This document shows positions 1-5,596 of a stretch of DNA of 5,596 nucleotides, one piece after another. Source of the stretch: Syntrophaceae bacterium (GTDB lineage: Bacteria; Desulfobacterota; Syntrophia; Syntrophales; UBA2185); NCBI GenBank assembly GCA_017885225.1, contig JAFNGM010000165.1, positions 1,834 through 7,429 on the forward strand, given 5' to 3'. The position numbers and the translations under genes are program-made. The notes beneath the pieces were generated by a model that saw only the letters and a program-made list of their open reading frames with translations, made no database searches and was not told the DNA's origin. Within the stretch, counting starts at the first letter, position 1. Each line of letters starts with the position of its first letter.

Positions 1-116
1 CTGGCCCGTTCAAGTTTGCCGGGATCATCAGTGATCATGCACGGTTCTTGTAAATAATTGAGAGCCCGTGCCACGCTGGTCAGATTCCCTGCCCGGTAAT
101 CAACGATGCCTATCAT
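1..116 (-). CDS. hisH: Imidazole glycerol phosphate synthase glutaminase subunit HisH, N-terminal fragment (cut by window edge)
   Basis: The minus strand read from an ATG at 116 gives 38 codons before the window ends, beginning MIGIVDYRAGNLTSVARAL and continuing through a TDDPGKLERA segment. This matches the first beta-alpha unit of HisH, whose family starts M-I-x-I-[IV]-D-Y-x-x-G-N-L-x-S-V with a later TSDP-like segment. HisH is the class I glutamine amidotransferase subunit that hydrolyses glutamine and channels ammonia to HisF, in the fifth step of histidine biosynthesis, in the cytosol. The catalytic Cys-His-Glu triad would lie beyond the edge and cannot be checked. Residue 8 is Arg where many homologues have Gly; basic residues also occur there in some lineages, so this is probably not damage. 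A GGGGAAAGG purine tract sits about 10 bases upstream of the ATG. The gene directly upstream is not a his gene, so hisH may head its transcript. It follows the radical SAM gene on the same strand after 188 bases. Confidence 0.9.
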   Translation of the reverse strand, partial: MIGIVDYRAGNLTSVARALNYLQEPCMITDDPGKLERA

Positions 117-219
117 TATTATTTAACCTTTCCCCGTATCCATTTGAAAAAACAATATTTTCCTATCAACCGCGAAACATTGTCGTTATTCTTATTTGTC
201 ATTACGAGTGCTCAAAGGG

Positions 220-252
220 CGAGGGACAATCTCTTATATTTTCGAGGGACAA
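220..252. repeat. 10-bp direct repeat CGAGGGACAA, two copies 23 bp apart
   Basis: CGAGGGACAA occurs at 220-229 and again at 243-252, both in plus-strand orientation (TTGTCCCTCG on the hisH strand). The intervening 13 bases are AT-rich and the flanks do not match, so only the 10-mer is repeated. It lies just downstream of the possible hisH -10 box. It could be a pair of protein-binding sites, a relic of a mobile-element end, or chance. Confidence 0.4.
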
Positions 253-255
253 ATA

Positions 256-282
256 ATTATACAAAATGTCGTACTAAAACAA
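256..282 (-). promoter_or_regulatory. Possible sigma-70-type promoter for hisH
   Basis: On the minus strand a perfect TATAAT (261 to 256) is preceded by TTGTTT (282 to 277) with a 15-base spacer. The -10 box is perfect, but the -35 matches at only three positions and the spacing is short, so this is tentative. A start near 249 would give an untranslated leader of about 130 bases before the hisH ATG at 116. The predicted start falls on the first copy of the CGAGGGACAA direct repeat. No better hisH promoter was found closer to the gene. Confidence 0.35.
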
Positions 283-304
283 AGTTTCAAAAATAACGCA
301 ACAC

Positions 305-1246
305 TCATACCTTCTCAAAACGTATTCCCTGGAAAGTATTTCTCTTCTCGAGTTCCCTGTCGATCCCGTTTAATACTTCCATCTTGTTAATCGCCCACCG
401 CGGGGCCAGGAATATATCCCTGTACCCATCTGCAGTCAGCCGCTGAATGACCATCTCCGGTGGCAAAATTTCCAAAATATCGCACACAACCCGGATATAG
501 TCGTCCTTTTCCAGCAGCAAAATCTCCCCCTGTTCATAGAGGTCACCCATCTTCGTCCCCCTGAGGGCGAGAAGCAGATGAATTTTTATCCCATGAATGG
601 GGAGTGTTGCAATGACCCTTGCCGTTTCCAGCATATCCTCCCGCGTTTCCCCTGGCAGACCAACGATGATATGTGTACAAATATGTATATTTTTCCCCGA
701 AGCCCTGCGCACCGCATCAAAATACGTCTCCACAGAATATCCTCTGTTGATATACCGTAAGGTTCTGTTGTGGATTGTCTGGAGGCCTAATTCAAGCCAT
801 GCATGGGAATGCTTCGCATATTCTTGAAAAAGATCAATTATATCATCGGGAACGCAATCCGGACGAGTACCCACAGAAAGGCCAATGACATCATCTTCCC
901 CGAGAGCCTCGTCATAAAGCGCTCTCAATTTTTCAGTTGGGCCGTAAGTGTTAGTAAAAGTTTGGAAATAGGCTATAAACTTCCCCGCATTTCTGTGGGT
1001 CTTATAATATTCCTTCCCCCTGCGTATCTGTTCGCTGACGGAAGGAAGCGGCCCGGCCTGTCGCAGGCGCGAACCTCGGCCGTCACAGTATATGCATCCC
1101 CCCGACGACACCGTTCCGTCCCGGTTCGGACAGGTAAACCCCGCGTCAATCTGAAGCTTGTATACCTTGCACCCGAAGCGGTTGTACCAGAAGCTTTTTA
1201 GATCGTAATATCGTTTTGTGTTATTCCAGAATACCGGTTTTAACAA
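305..1246 (-). CDS. TIGR01212-family radical SAM protein (YtqA/YhcC-like)
   Basis: This is a complete cytosolic 313-residue protein, the usual length for the family. The cluster motif CPNRDGTVSSGGCIYC (residues 39-54) supplies Cys39, Cys51 and Cys54 in the C-x11-C-x2-C spacing typical of TIGR01212, for a [4Fe-4S] cluster that cleaves S-adenosylmethionine. Other family blocks follow: AYFQTFTNTY (92-101), VGTRPDCVPD (125-134), WLELGLQT (150-157), HIIVGLPGE (192-200), GIKIHLL (219-225), EILPPEMVIQRLTADG (259-274) and an IDRELEKRN tail (295-303). There is no acetyltransferase domain, unlike Elp3, to which the radical SAM core is distantly related. The tail and the GIKIHLL block look closer to B. 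subtilis YtqA than to E. coli YhcC, from memory. The start is TTG at 1246: an in-frame TAA lies five codons upstream and no ATG, GTG or other TTG occurs in the next 30-odd codons. AAGAGG (1256-1251) precedes it with a short 4-base spacer. The substrate is not shown by sequence; the divergent mnmG suggests tRNA wobble-uridine modification. Confidence 0.93.
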   Translation of the reverse strand: MLKPVFWNNTKRYYDLKSFWYNRFGCKVYKLQIDAGFTCPNRDGTVSSGGCIYCDGRGSRLRQAGPLPSVSEQIRRGKEYYKTHRNAGKFIAYFQTFTNTYGPTEKLRALYDEALGEDDVIGLSVGTRPDCVPDDIIDLFQEYAKHSHAWLELGLQTIHNRTLRYINRGYSVETYFDAVRRASGKNIHICTHIIVGLPGETREDMLETARVIATLPIHGIKIHLLLALRGTKMGDLYEQGEILLLEKDDYIRVVCDILEILPPEMVIQRLTADGYRDIFLAPRWAINKMEVLNGIDRELEKRNTFQGIRFEKV

Positions 1247-1283
1247 AAGGCCTCTTTTTTATTGTAGTGTATCAACCAATATT

Positions 1284-1311
1284 ATTATATACCATAATGT
1301 AAGATTTTCAA
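1284..1311 (-). promoter_or_regulatory. Sigma-70-type promoter for the radical SAM gene
   Basis: The minus strand has TTGAAA (1311 to 1306, five of six consensus positions), a 16-base spacer, and a perfect TATAAT (1289 to 1284). Transcription would start near 1277, giving a leader of about 30 bases that contains the AAGAGG ribosome-binding site and the TTG start at 1246. This is the best two-box promoter in the divergent region. A 7-bp dyad brackets its -35 box. Confidence 0.65.
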
Positions 1312-1319
1312 TCATTATG
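1293..1319. promoter_or_regulatory. Inverted repeat CATAATG-N13-CATTATG, operator-like
   Basis: Perfect 7-bp arms lie at 1293-1299 and 1313-1319, with centres 20 bp apart, close to two helical turns. One arm lies in the spacer of the minus-strand promoter and the other just upstream of its -35 box, so a bound dimer would cover that box. It also lies 20 to 26 bases upstream of the mnmG start, so both divergent genes could be affected. The arms are AT-rich and chance is possible in such sequence. Confidence 0.3.
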
Positions 1320-1331
1320 AAACCCTCTGGA

Positions 1332-1336
1332 AGAGG
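1332..1336 (+). promoter_or_regulatory. Ribosome-binding site AGAGG that favours the second GTG as the mnmG start
   Basis: AGAGG at 1332-1336 lies only 2 bases before the upstream GTG (1339) but 8 bases before the in-frame GTG at 1345. The second spacing is normal and the first is too tight, so the 1345 start is preferred. The same five bases can pair with CCTCT at 1324-1328 across a GGA loop, forming a short hairpin over the site. Confidence 0.6.
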
Positions 1337-1344
1337 TTGTGCGT

Positions 1345-3246
1345 GTGCAGAGATATTATGATGTTATCGTGGTGGGCGGCGGTCACGCCGGTTGTGAGGC
1401 GGCATTAGCGGCAGCGAGGATGGGCTGCTCCACGATTTTATTTAATATCAATCTTGATTCTGTCGCCCTTATGTCGTGCAACCCGGCCATCGGAGGCCTC
1501 GCCAAGGGCCAACTCGTGAAGGAAATAGACGCCCTGGGGGGAGAGATGGGAAAAATCGCTGACAAAACCGCCGTCCATTTTCGTCTCCTGAACGCATCGA
1601 AAGGGCCTGCGGTGCAATCCTCACGCTTCCAATGCGACAAGCAGCTCTACAGGCTCGCCATGAAAGCAGTTGTAGAAAAGGAAAAAAACCTTCATCTCCG
1701 GCAGACGCTTATCGATCAACTCATTATCAAGGATGGAAGGGTTGTGGGTGTGGAGGATCATATTGGTGTCTCATATCATGCGAAGGCGGTGGTCATCACC
1801 ACGGGAACTTTTTTAAACGGTCTAATCCACGTTGGCACTGTCCATTACCCCGCAGGAAGAGCCGGCGAGATGGCCTCCATTCACCTGGCTGAATCTCTTA
1901 GGAAGCTTGGATTTGAGATGGGTCGCATGAAGACAGGGACGCCACCGAGATTGCGCGCTTCCACAATCGACTTTTCAAAACTTGAACGACAGGACAGTGA
2001 TCCCGACCCGGAACCGTTTTCTTTCATGACGGAGAATCTGCGGGCGGAGAGACTCCCTTCATATTTTTCTTCTACGACAAAGGAAACGCATCGGCTCATC
2101 AGGGATAATATTATGCTCTCCCCGCTCTATTCAGGCACCATCAAAGGAGTCAGCGCCCGCTATTGTCCTTCCCTTGAAGATAAAGTCATCCGCTTCTCCG
2201 ACAAGGAAAAGCATCCCGTTGTCCTGGAACATGAGGGTCTGGAAACAGAGGAGGTCTATGCGAAAGGTCTCGGTAACTGTATGCCGCAGGATCTTCAGGA
2301 ACAGATCATTCACAGTGTTCCCGGTTTAGAGGAGGCGGAAGTTATGCGTTCTGCCTATGCCATTGAATACGATTTTGTGCAGCCGAAAGAGCTCAGGCAG
2401 ACCCTGGAAACGAAGCGCGTTGCCGGGCTCTACCTCGCCGGGCAGATCAACGGTACTTCAGGATATGAAGAAGCCGCCGCACAGGGGCTGTGGGCCGGTA
2501 TCAACGCAGCGTGTGCAATACAGGGGAGACCCCCTTTCGTGCTTGACCGTTCTGAAGCGTATATAAGTGTGATGATTGATGATCTCGTAACCAGGGGCGT
2601 GGATGAACCATACCGGATGTTCACCTCCCGGGCGGAATACCGCCTCATCCTCCGGGAGGATAATGCGACAATCCGCCTTATGGGAAAAGGGTATGAACTG
2701 GGATTGATTTCACAGGATCACTACGGCCGCCTGAAGGACAAGGTTCGGCAGGTGAAAGAAGGGATCAGCAGCCTTGCATCTATAAAAATTTACCCCGGTG
2801 CAGAGGTCAACGCAAAGCTCCATACGATGGGAACGTCAGCCATTAAAAATCCCGTTACATTGTATCAGATCTTGAAAAGATACGAGATACGCTATGATGA
2901 TCTCAACGTCTTTCCGGGGTGGGAATCTATTTCTGATCGGACGGTGAAAAAGCAGATCGAAATTGAGGCAAAGTATGAAGGGTATATAAAACGGCAGGTC
3001 GAATCGATAGAAAAAATGAAAACACTGGATGGGAAAAAAATCCCTAAAAGCATGGATTACAGATCCGTACCGGGACTTTCCAACGAATTAAAGATGAAGC
3101 TCACCAGGGTGGAACCCGCTACTATCGGACAGGCGGAGCGCATACCGGGGATGACGCAGGCTGCTATCACCGCTATTCTGGTCACGATGAAAAAGATGGA
3201 ACTGGAGGCGTCTGCCGCGACAAAAAATAACACGCCGTCATCGTGA
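1345..3246 (+). CDS. mnmG: tRNA uridine-5-carboxymethylaminomethyl(34) synthesis protein MnmG (GidA)
   Basis: MnmG is the FAD- and NADH-dependent partner of the GTPase MnmE. The complex adds carboxymethylaminomethyl groups to C5 of U34 in certain tRNAs, in the cytosol. From the GTG at 1345 the protein has 633 residues, a full family length. Visible motifs are the FAD-binding [12 protein letters not shown] at the N-terminus, MSCNPAIGG with the first essential cysteine (Cys45), [35 protein letters not shown] with the second essential cysteine (Cys274), [16 protein letters not shown] (366-381), [14 protein letters not shown] and the C-terminal KYEGYI helix region used for MnmE and tRNA contacts. 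Both cysteines known to matter in E. coli (Cys47, Cys277) are present. Where E. coli has PCY near residue 248, this protein has PSY; that Cys is not one of the two essential ones. An upstream GTG at 1339 would add two residues but fits the ribosome-binding site poorly. mnmE and rsmG, common partners elsewhere, are not adjacent here. The mnmG promoter is not clear from sequence. Confidence 0.97.
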   Translation: MQRYYDVIVVGGGHAGCEAALAAARMGCSTILFNINLDSVALMSCNPAIGGLAKGQLVKEIDALGGEMGKIADKTAVHFRLLNASKGPAVQSSRFQCDKQLYRLAMKAVVEKEKNLHLRQTLIDQLIIKDGRVVGVEDHIGVSYHAKAVVITTGTFLNGLIHVGTVHYPAGRAGEMASIHLAESLRKLGFEMGRMKTGTPPRLRASTIDFSKLERQDSDPDPEPFSFMTENLRAERLPSYFSSTTKETHRLIRDNIMLSPLYSGTIKGVSARYCPSLEDKVIRFSDKEKHPVVLEHEGLETEEVYAKGLGNCMPQDLQEQIIHSVPGLEEAEVMRSAYAIEYDFVQPKELRQTLETKRVAGLYLAGQINGTSGYEEAAAQGLWAGINAACAIQGRPPFVLDRSEAYISVMIDDLVTRGVDEPYRMFTSRAEYRLILREDNATIRLMGKGYELGLISQDHYGRLKDKVRQVKEGISSLASIKIYPGAEVNAKLHTMGTSAIKNPVTLYQILKRYEIRYDDLNVFPGWESISDRTVKKQIEIEAKYEGYIKRQVESIEKMKTLDGKKIPKSMDYRSVPGLSNELKMKLTRVEPATIGQAERIPGMTQAAITAILVTMKKMELEASAATKNNTPSS

Positions 3247-3307
3247 CTAAGTACGTATCGGCATAGCGCGGACATTTCTAACCACCTTATTTACCTTTAA
3301 AATTTCC

Positions 3308-3337
3308 TTGACATACACGCGCAACAACCCTTATTTT
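3308..3337 (+). promoter_or_regulatory. Sigma-70-type promoter for the EF-hand membrane protein gene
   Basis: A perfect TTGACA at 3308-3313 is followed after 18 bases by TATTTT at 3332-3337, which matches TATAAT at four of six positions. A start near 3344 would give a leader of about 43 bases to the ATG at 3387. The promoter overlaps the alternative TTG start at 3336, which argues against that start. Confidence 0.55.
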
Positions 3338-3373
3338 GTATCAGCCCCAAAAGGAACTCTTATTTATCAAGAA

Positions 3374-3378
3374 AAGGA
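3374..3378 (+). promoter_or_regulatory. Ribosome-binding site AAGGA that sets the start at ATG 3387
   Basis: AAGGA, within GAAAAGGA, ends 8 bases before the ATG at 3387, an ideal spacing. The reading frame stays open upstream to a TTG at 3336, but that codon sits in the predicted -10 region and has no such site. Confidence 0.7.
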
Positions 3379-3386
3379 TATTCATT

Positions 3387-5573
3387 ATGTCAAATACATC
3401 ACCTCAGCGAACACAGAATCATTCATGGCGATTCATTCGTGCCGGCGGTTTTGACCAGGTTCGTCTGGACTCTGTAACTGATCTCATGGCCCTTGATCAG
3501 CTCGATCCGAAACTCTGGGTTGCACTGGGTTGTCCAACTCGGGGTGTTGAGTTTGATAGTGTAACCCTTGACCTGATCGATACCGACAATGATGGCAGGA
3601 TTCGCGTACCGGAAATCATTGCCTCAACCAAATGGGCGGTCTCTCTCCTTAAAAATCCGGATGAACTTCTCAAATCGTCGCCCTCGGTGCCATTGGACGC
3701 TATCAACGATGCGACTCCGGAAGGGAAGGAGCTCTTAGCATCCGCCAGACAGATTCTGACCAACCTCGGAAAAGCGGATGCAACATCAATAAGCATCGAA
3801 GATACGGCAGATACCACGAAGATATTCGCAAAGACCTATTTCAACGGGGATGGGATTATCCCGGCTGATGCCGCCGAAAATGCCGCCGTGAGGGCAGTCA
3901 TTCAAGATATCATAACCTGTCTTGGAGCTGAGACAGACCGCAGCGGCGAACCGGGGGTGAATCAGGATAAAGTTGATGTTTTTTTCGCGGAAGCCCACGC
4001 TTACTCAGACTGGTGGAAAACAGCGGAGAATGATCAGCCAAAAATTCTACCTCTCGGTGATGAGACCATCAATGCGGCTACTACACTCAATGCGGTCAAA
4101 GCAAAGATGGATGATTATTTTACCCGCTGCAGGCTTGCAGTATTCGATCCCCGGGCCCTCGATGCACTGAACCGCCAAGAATCAGAATATCTTGAAATCG
4201 CCGCAAAGGATCTTACCATTAACGCCTCCGAAGTATCCGGATTCCCCCTCTCACGCATTGAAGCCGGCAAATCCTTATCGCTCACAGAAGGCCTCAATCC
4301 AGCGTGGGACGATGCCATCAGCAGGTTTCGGGATGAAGTCGCCAGACCCCTTCTGGGTGATATATCCATTCTCACAGAAAAGCAATGGATAGCAATCAAA
4401 GAGGCATTTAAATGGTTTGACCTGTGGATGAGCAATAAAGCTGCAACAACTGTCGAGACGCTCGGTCTTGAGCGCGTCCGCGAAATCTTAGCAGGTGAGA
4501 GCAAAAACGTCATTCGAGAGTTGATTGATAAGGATAAGGCTTTAGAATCAGAAGCAAATGCTATCGCCGCTGTCGACAGGCTCGTCCGCTATCACCGGGA
4601 TCTCTATAAGCTTCTGAACAATTTTGTTTCGTTCCATGATTTCTACGGCCGCAAGGACAAAGCGATATTCCAGGCTGGAACTTTGTATCTCGATCAGCGC
4701 AGTTGTGACCTGTGCATCCACGTTGACGATATGGGCAAACACGCATCGCTGGCTCATCTAAGCAGGATTTTCCTGGCCTATTGTGAACTCACACGCCTGG
4801 GTACCGATGAGAAGATGACCATCGCCGCGGCATTCACGGACGGTGACTCGGATAACCTCATGGTGGGACGCAACGGCATTTTTTACGACCGCAAAGGTCA
4901 GGACTGGCATGCTACTATCGTGAAGATCATTGATAATCCCATCAGTATTCGACAGGCTTTCTGGGCCCCTTACAAGCGAATAATCAGATGGATTGGAGAG
5001 CAGGTCGCGAAGCGTGCGGCAGCGGCTGATGCTGCCGCAACTGATAAGCTGACAAAAGCCTCTGTGGAAGCGGGCAAACAGGCGGCAACGGGAAAAGAGC
5101 CCGCAACAAAACCCAAGATTGATATCGGGACTGTCGCCGCTCTCGGCGTCGCTGTGGGCGGTATCACTGCCGCGCTCGGTATGCTCCTTCAGGCGTTCTT
5201 TGGCCTTGGTCTCTGGATGCCGTTTGGCCTTATCGCTCTCCTTCTCCTTATCTCAGGTCCATCTATGATCATTGCATGGCTCAAGCTTAGGCAGCGCAAT
5301 CTTTGCCCCATCCTCGATGCGAACGACTGGGCAATAAATACACGCGCTCGCATAAACATTCCCTTTGGCCGTTCGCTTACGGCCATGGCCACGCCGCCGC
5401 CTGGTTCGCGTCGCGACCCCATAGACCCTTATGCCGAGAGTAAATCAGGACGATATAAATTCATTGTGCTCTTAGTGCTCCTTACTTTTCTCTGGGGTTT
5501 ATGGAACTTCGGCATCTTTGAAAAAGTCATTCCTGATGTCTTACCCAAATCGGAATGGGTCAAGAAGCGTTAA
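3387..5573 (+). CDS. Uncharacterised 728-residue protein with an EF-hand loop, Cys/His cluster and three C-terminal membrane segments
   Basis: I do not recognise a named family, though the sequence looks like a conserved hypothetical protein. From ATG 3387 it has 728 residues and no signal peptide. Residues 65-76 (DTDNDGRIRVPE) form a perfect EF-hand calcium loop, with Asp at positions 1, 3 and 5, Gly at 6, Ile at 8 and Glu at 12. A degenerate loop-like FNGDGIIPAD lies at 152-161. The middle (about 190-535) appears soluble, mostly helical and Trp-rich. It contains RSCDLCIHVDDMGKH (438-452), with Cys440, Cys443, His445 and His452, then DGDSDN (485-490) and GRNGIFYDRKG (494-504). An Ala/Lys-rich linker (541-578) precedes two adjacent hydrophobic segments (about 581-606 and 608-632). 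A loop of about 58 residues and a third segment (691-711) follow, then a short basic tail. The likely form is a large cytosolic domain anchored in the inner membrane. It appears to be transcribed on its own; 23 non-coding bases remain before the window ends. Calcium or other metal binding is inferred; activity is unknown. Confidence 0.85.
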   Translation: MSNTSPQRTQNHSWRFIRAGGFDQVRLDSVTDLMALDQLDPKLWVALGCPTRGVEFDSVTLDLIDTDNDGRIRVPEIIASTKWAVSLLKNPDELLKSSPSVPLDAINDATPEGKELLASARQILTNLGKADATSISIEDTADTTKIFAKTYFNGDGIIPADAAENAAVRAVIQDIITCLGAETDRSGEPGVNQDKVDVFFAEAHAYSDWWKTAENDQPKILPLGDETINAATTLNAVKAKMDDYFTRCRLAVFDPRALDALNRQESEYLEIAAKDLTINASEVSGFPLSRIEAGKSLSLTEGLNPAWDDAISRFRDEVARPLLGDISILTEKQWIAIKEAFKWFDLWMSNKAATTVETLGLERVREILAGESKNVIRELIDKDKALESEANAIAAVDRLVRYHRDLYKLLNNFVSFHDFYGRKDKAIFQAGTLYLDQRSCDLCIHVDDMGKHASLAHLSRIFLAYCELTRLGTDEKMTIAAAFTDGDSDNLMVGRNGIFYDRKGQDWHATIVKIIDNPISIRQAFWAPYKRIIRWIGEQVAKRAAAADAAATDKLTKASVEAGKQAATGKEPATKPKIDIGTVAALGVAVGGITAALGMLLQAFFGLGLWMPFGLIALLLLISGPSMIIAWLKLRQRNLCPILDANDWAINTRARINIPFGRSLTAMATPPPGSRRDPIDPYAESKSGRYKFIVLLVLLTFLWGLWNFGIFEKVIPDVLPKSEWVKKR

Positions 5574-5596
5574 TGTGTCATAACAAAAAATACCCT

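Larger units (their letters stand above)
117..304. other. Intergenic region between hisH and the radical SAM gene
   Basis: This AT-rich 188-base gap separates two minus-strand genes. It contains the possible hisH promoter and the CGAGGGACAA repeat described separately. No hairpin followed by a T-run was found after the radical SAM stop codon on the minus strand, so where that transcript ends is not visible. The short plus-strand reading frames that cross this gap run antisense into the flanking genes and have no recognisable protein content. Confidence 0.6.
3247..3386. other. Intergenic region between mnmG and the EF-hand membrane protein gene
   Basis: This 140-base stretch has no recognisable gene and no clear intrinsic terminator for mnmG. 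It carries a strong promoter-like pair in its middle and a ribosome-binding site at its end, which indicates that the downstream gene has its own transcription start. Confidence 0.6.

Noticed and set aside
68..390. Two plus-strand open frames of about 60 codons (68-256 and 196-390)
   Set aside because: They run antisense over hisH and the radical SAM gene, have no recognisable protein content, and start without good ribosome-binding sites.
803..1201. Plus-strand open frame of 132 codons
   Set aside because: It is fully antisense to the conserved core of the radical SAM gene, whose motifs clearly show the coding strand.
1262..1291. Plus-strand promoter for mnmG (TTGTAG, 18 bases, TATATA)
   Set aside because: Only three of six -35 positions match, and AT-rich sequence here yields several equally weak -10 choices, so no call is justified.
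3247..3307. Intrinsic terminator after mnmG
   Set aside because: No GC-rich stem followed by a T-run is visible.
3336..3386. Upstream TTG start that would add 17 residues to the EF-hand protein
   Set aside because: The TTG overlaps the predicted -10 box, has no ribosome-binding site, and the ATG at 3387 has an ideal AAGGA site 8 bases upstream.
3837..3875. Second EF-hand in the large protein (FNGDGIIPAD region)
   Set aside because: It has NGDG and a following Ile but lacks acidic residues at loop positions 1 and 12, so I treat it as degenerate and do not call a second calcium site.
4115..4513. Minus-strand open frame of 132 codons
   Set aside because: It is antisense inside the EF-hand protein gene and its translation is low-complexity, rich in Ser, Arg and Leu, as expected for a shadow frame.

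Overview
The window is ordinary bacterial chromosome from a Gram-negative bacterium of moderate GC content. The HisH N-terminus (a DYRAGNLTSV-type start), the MnmG sequence and the type of large membrane protein at the right end together suggest a Desulfobacterota/deltaproteobacterial lineage such as the Syntrophales. This placement is an impression from protein sequence, not a phylogeny. I see no RNA genes, insertion sequences, CRISPR arrays or convincing intrinsic terminators.

Layout from left to right: (1) the 5' end of hisH on the minus strand, cut by the window edge at base 1. (2) A 188-base gap that carries a possible hisH promoter and a 10-bp direct repeat. (3) A minus-strand TIGR01212-family radical SAM gene (YtqA/YhcC-like) with a TTG start. 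(4) A 92 to 98-base divergent promoter region with a good sigma-70-type promoter for the radical SAM gene and a 7-bp dyad around its -35 box. (5) mnmG (gidA) on the plus strand. (6) A gap of about 140 bases with a strong -35 box. (7) A 728-residue unrecognised protein with one perfect EF-hand loop, a Cys/His cluster and three C-terminal membrane segments. It ends 23 bases before the window edge.

MnmG works with MnmE (not in this window) to place the carboxymethylaminomethyl group on carbon 5 of tRNA wobble uridine. The divergent radical SAM gene belongs to the family of Bacillus subtilis YtqA, whose gene neighbours a wobble-uridine methyltransferase. A shared role in U34 tailoring is therefore a reasonable hypothesis. 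HisH (histidine biosynthesis) and the EF-hand membrane protein have no evident functional link to this pair and appear to have their own promoters. The EF-hand membrane protein is the least characterised item and the best candidate for something undescribed.
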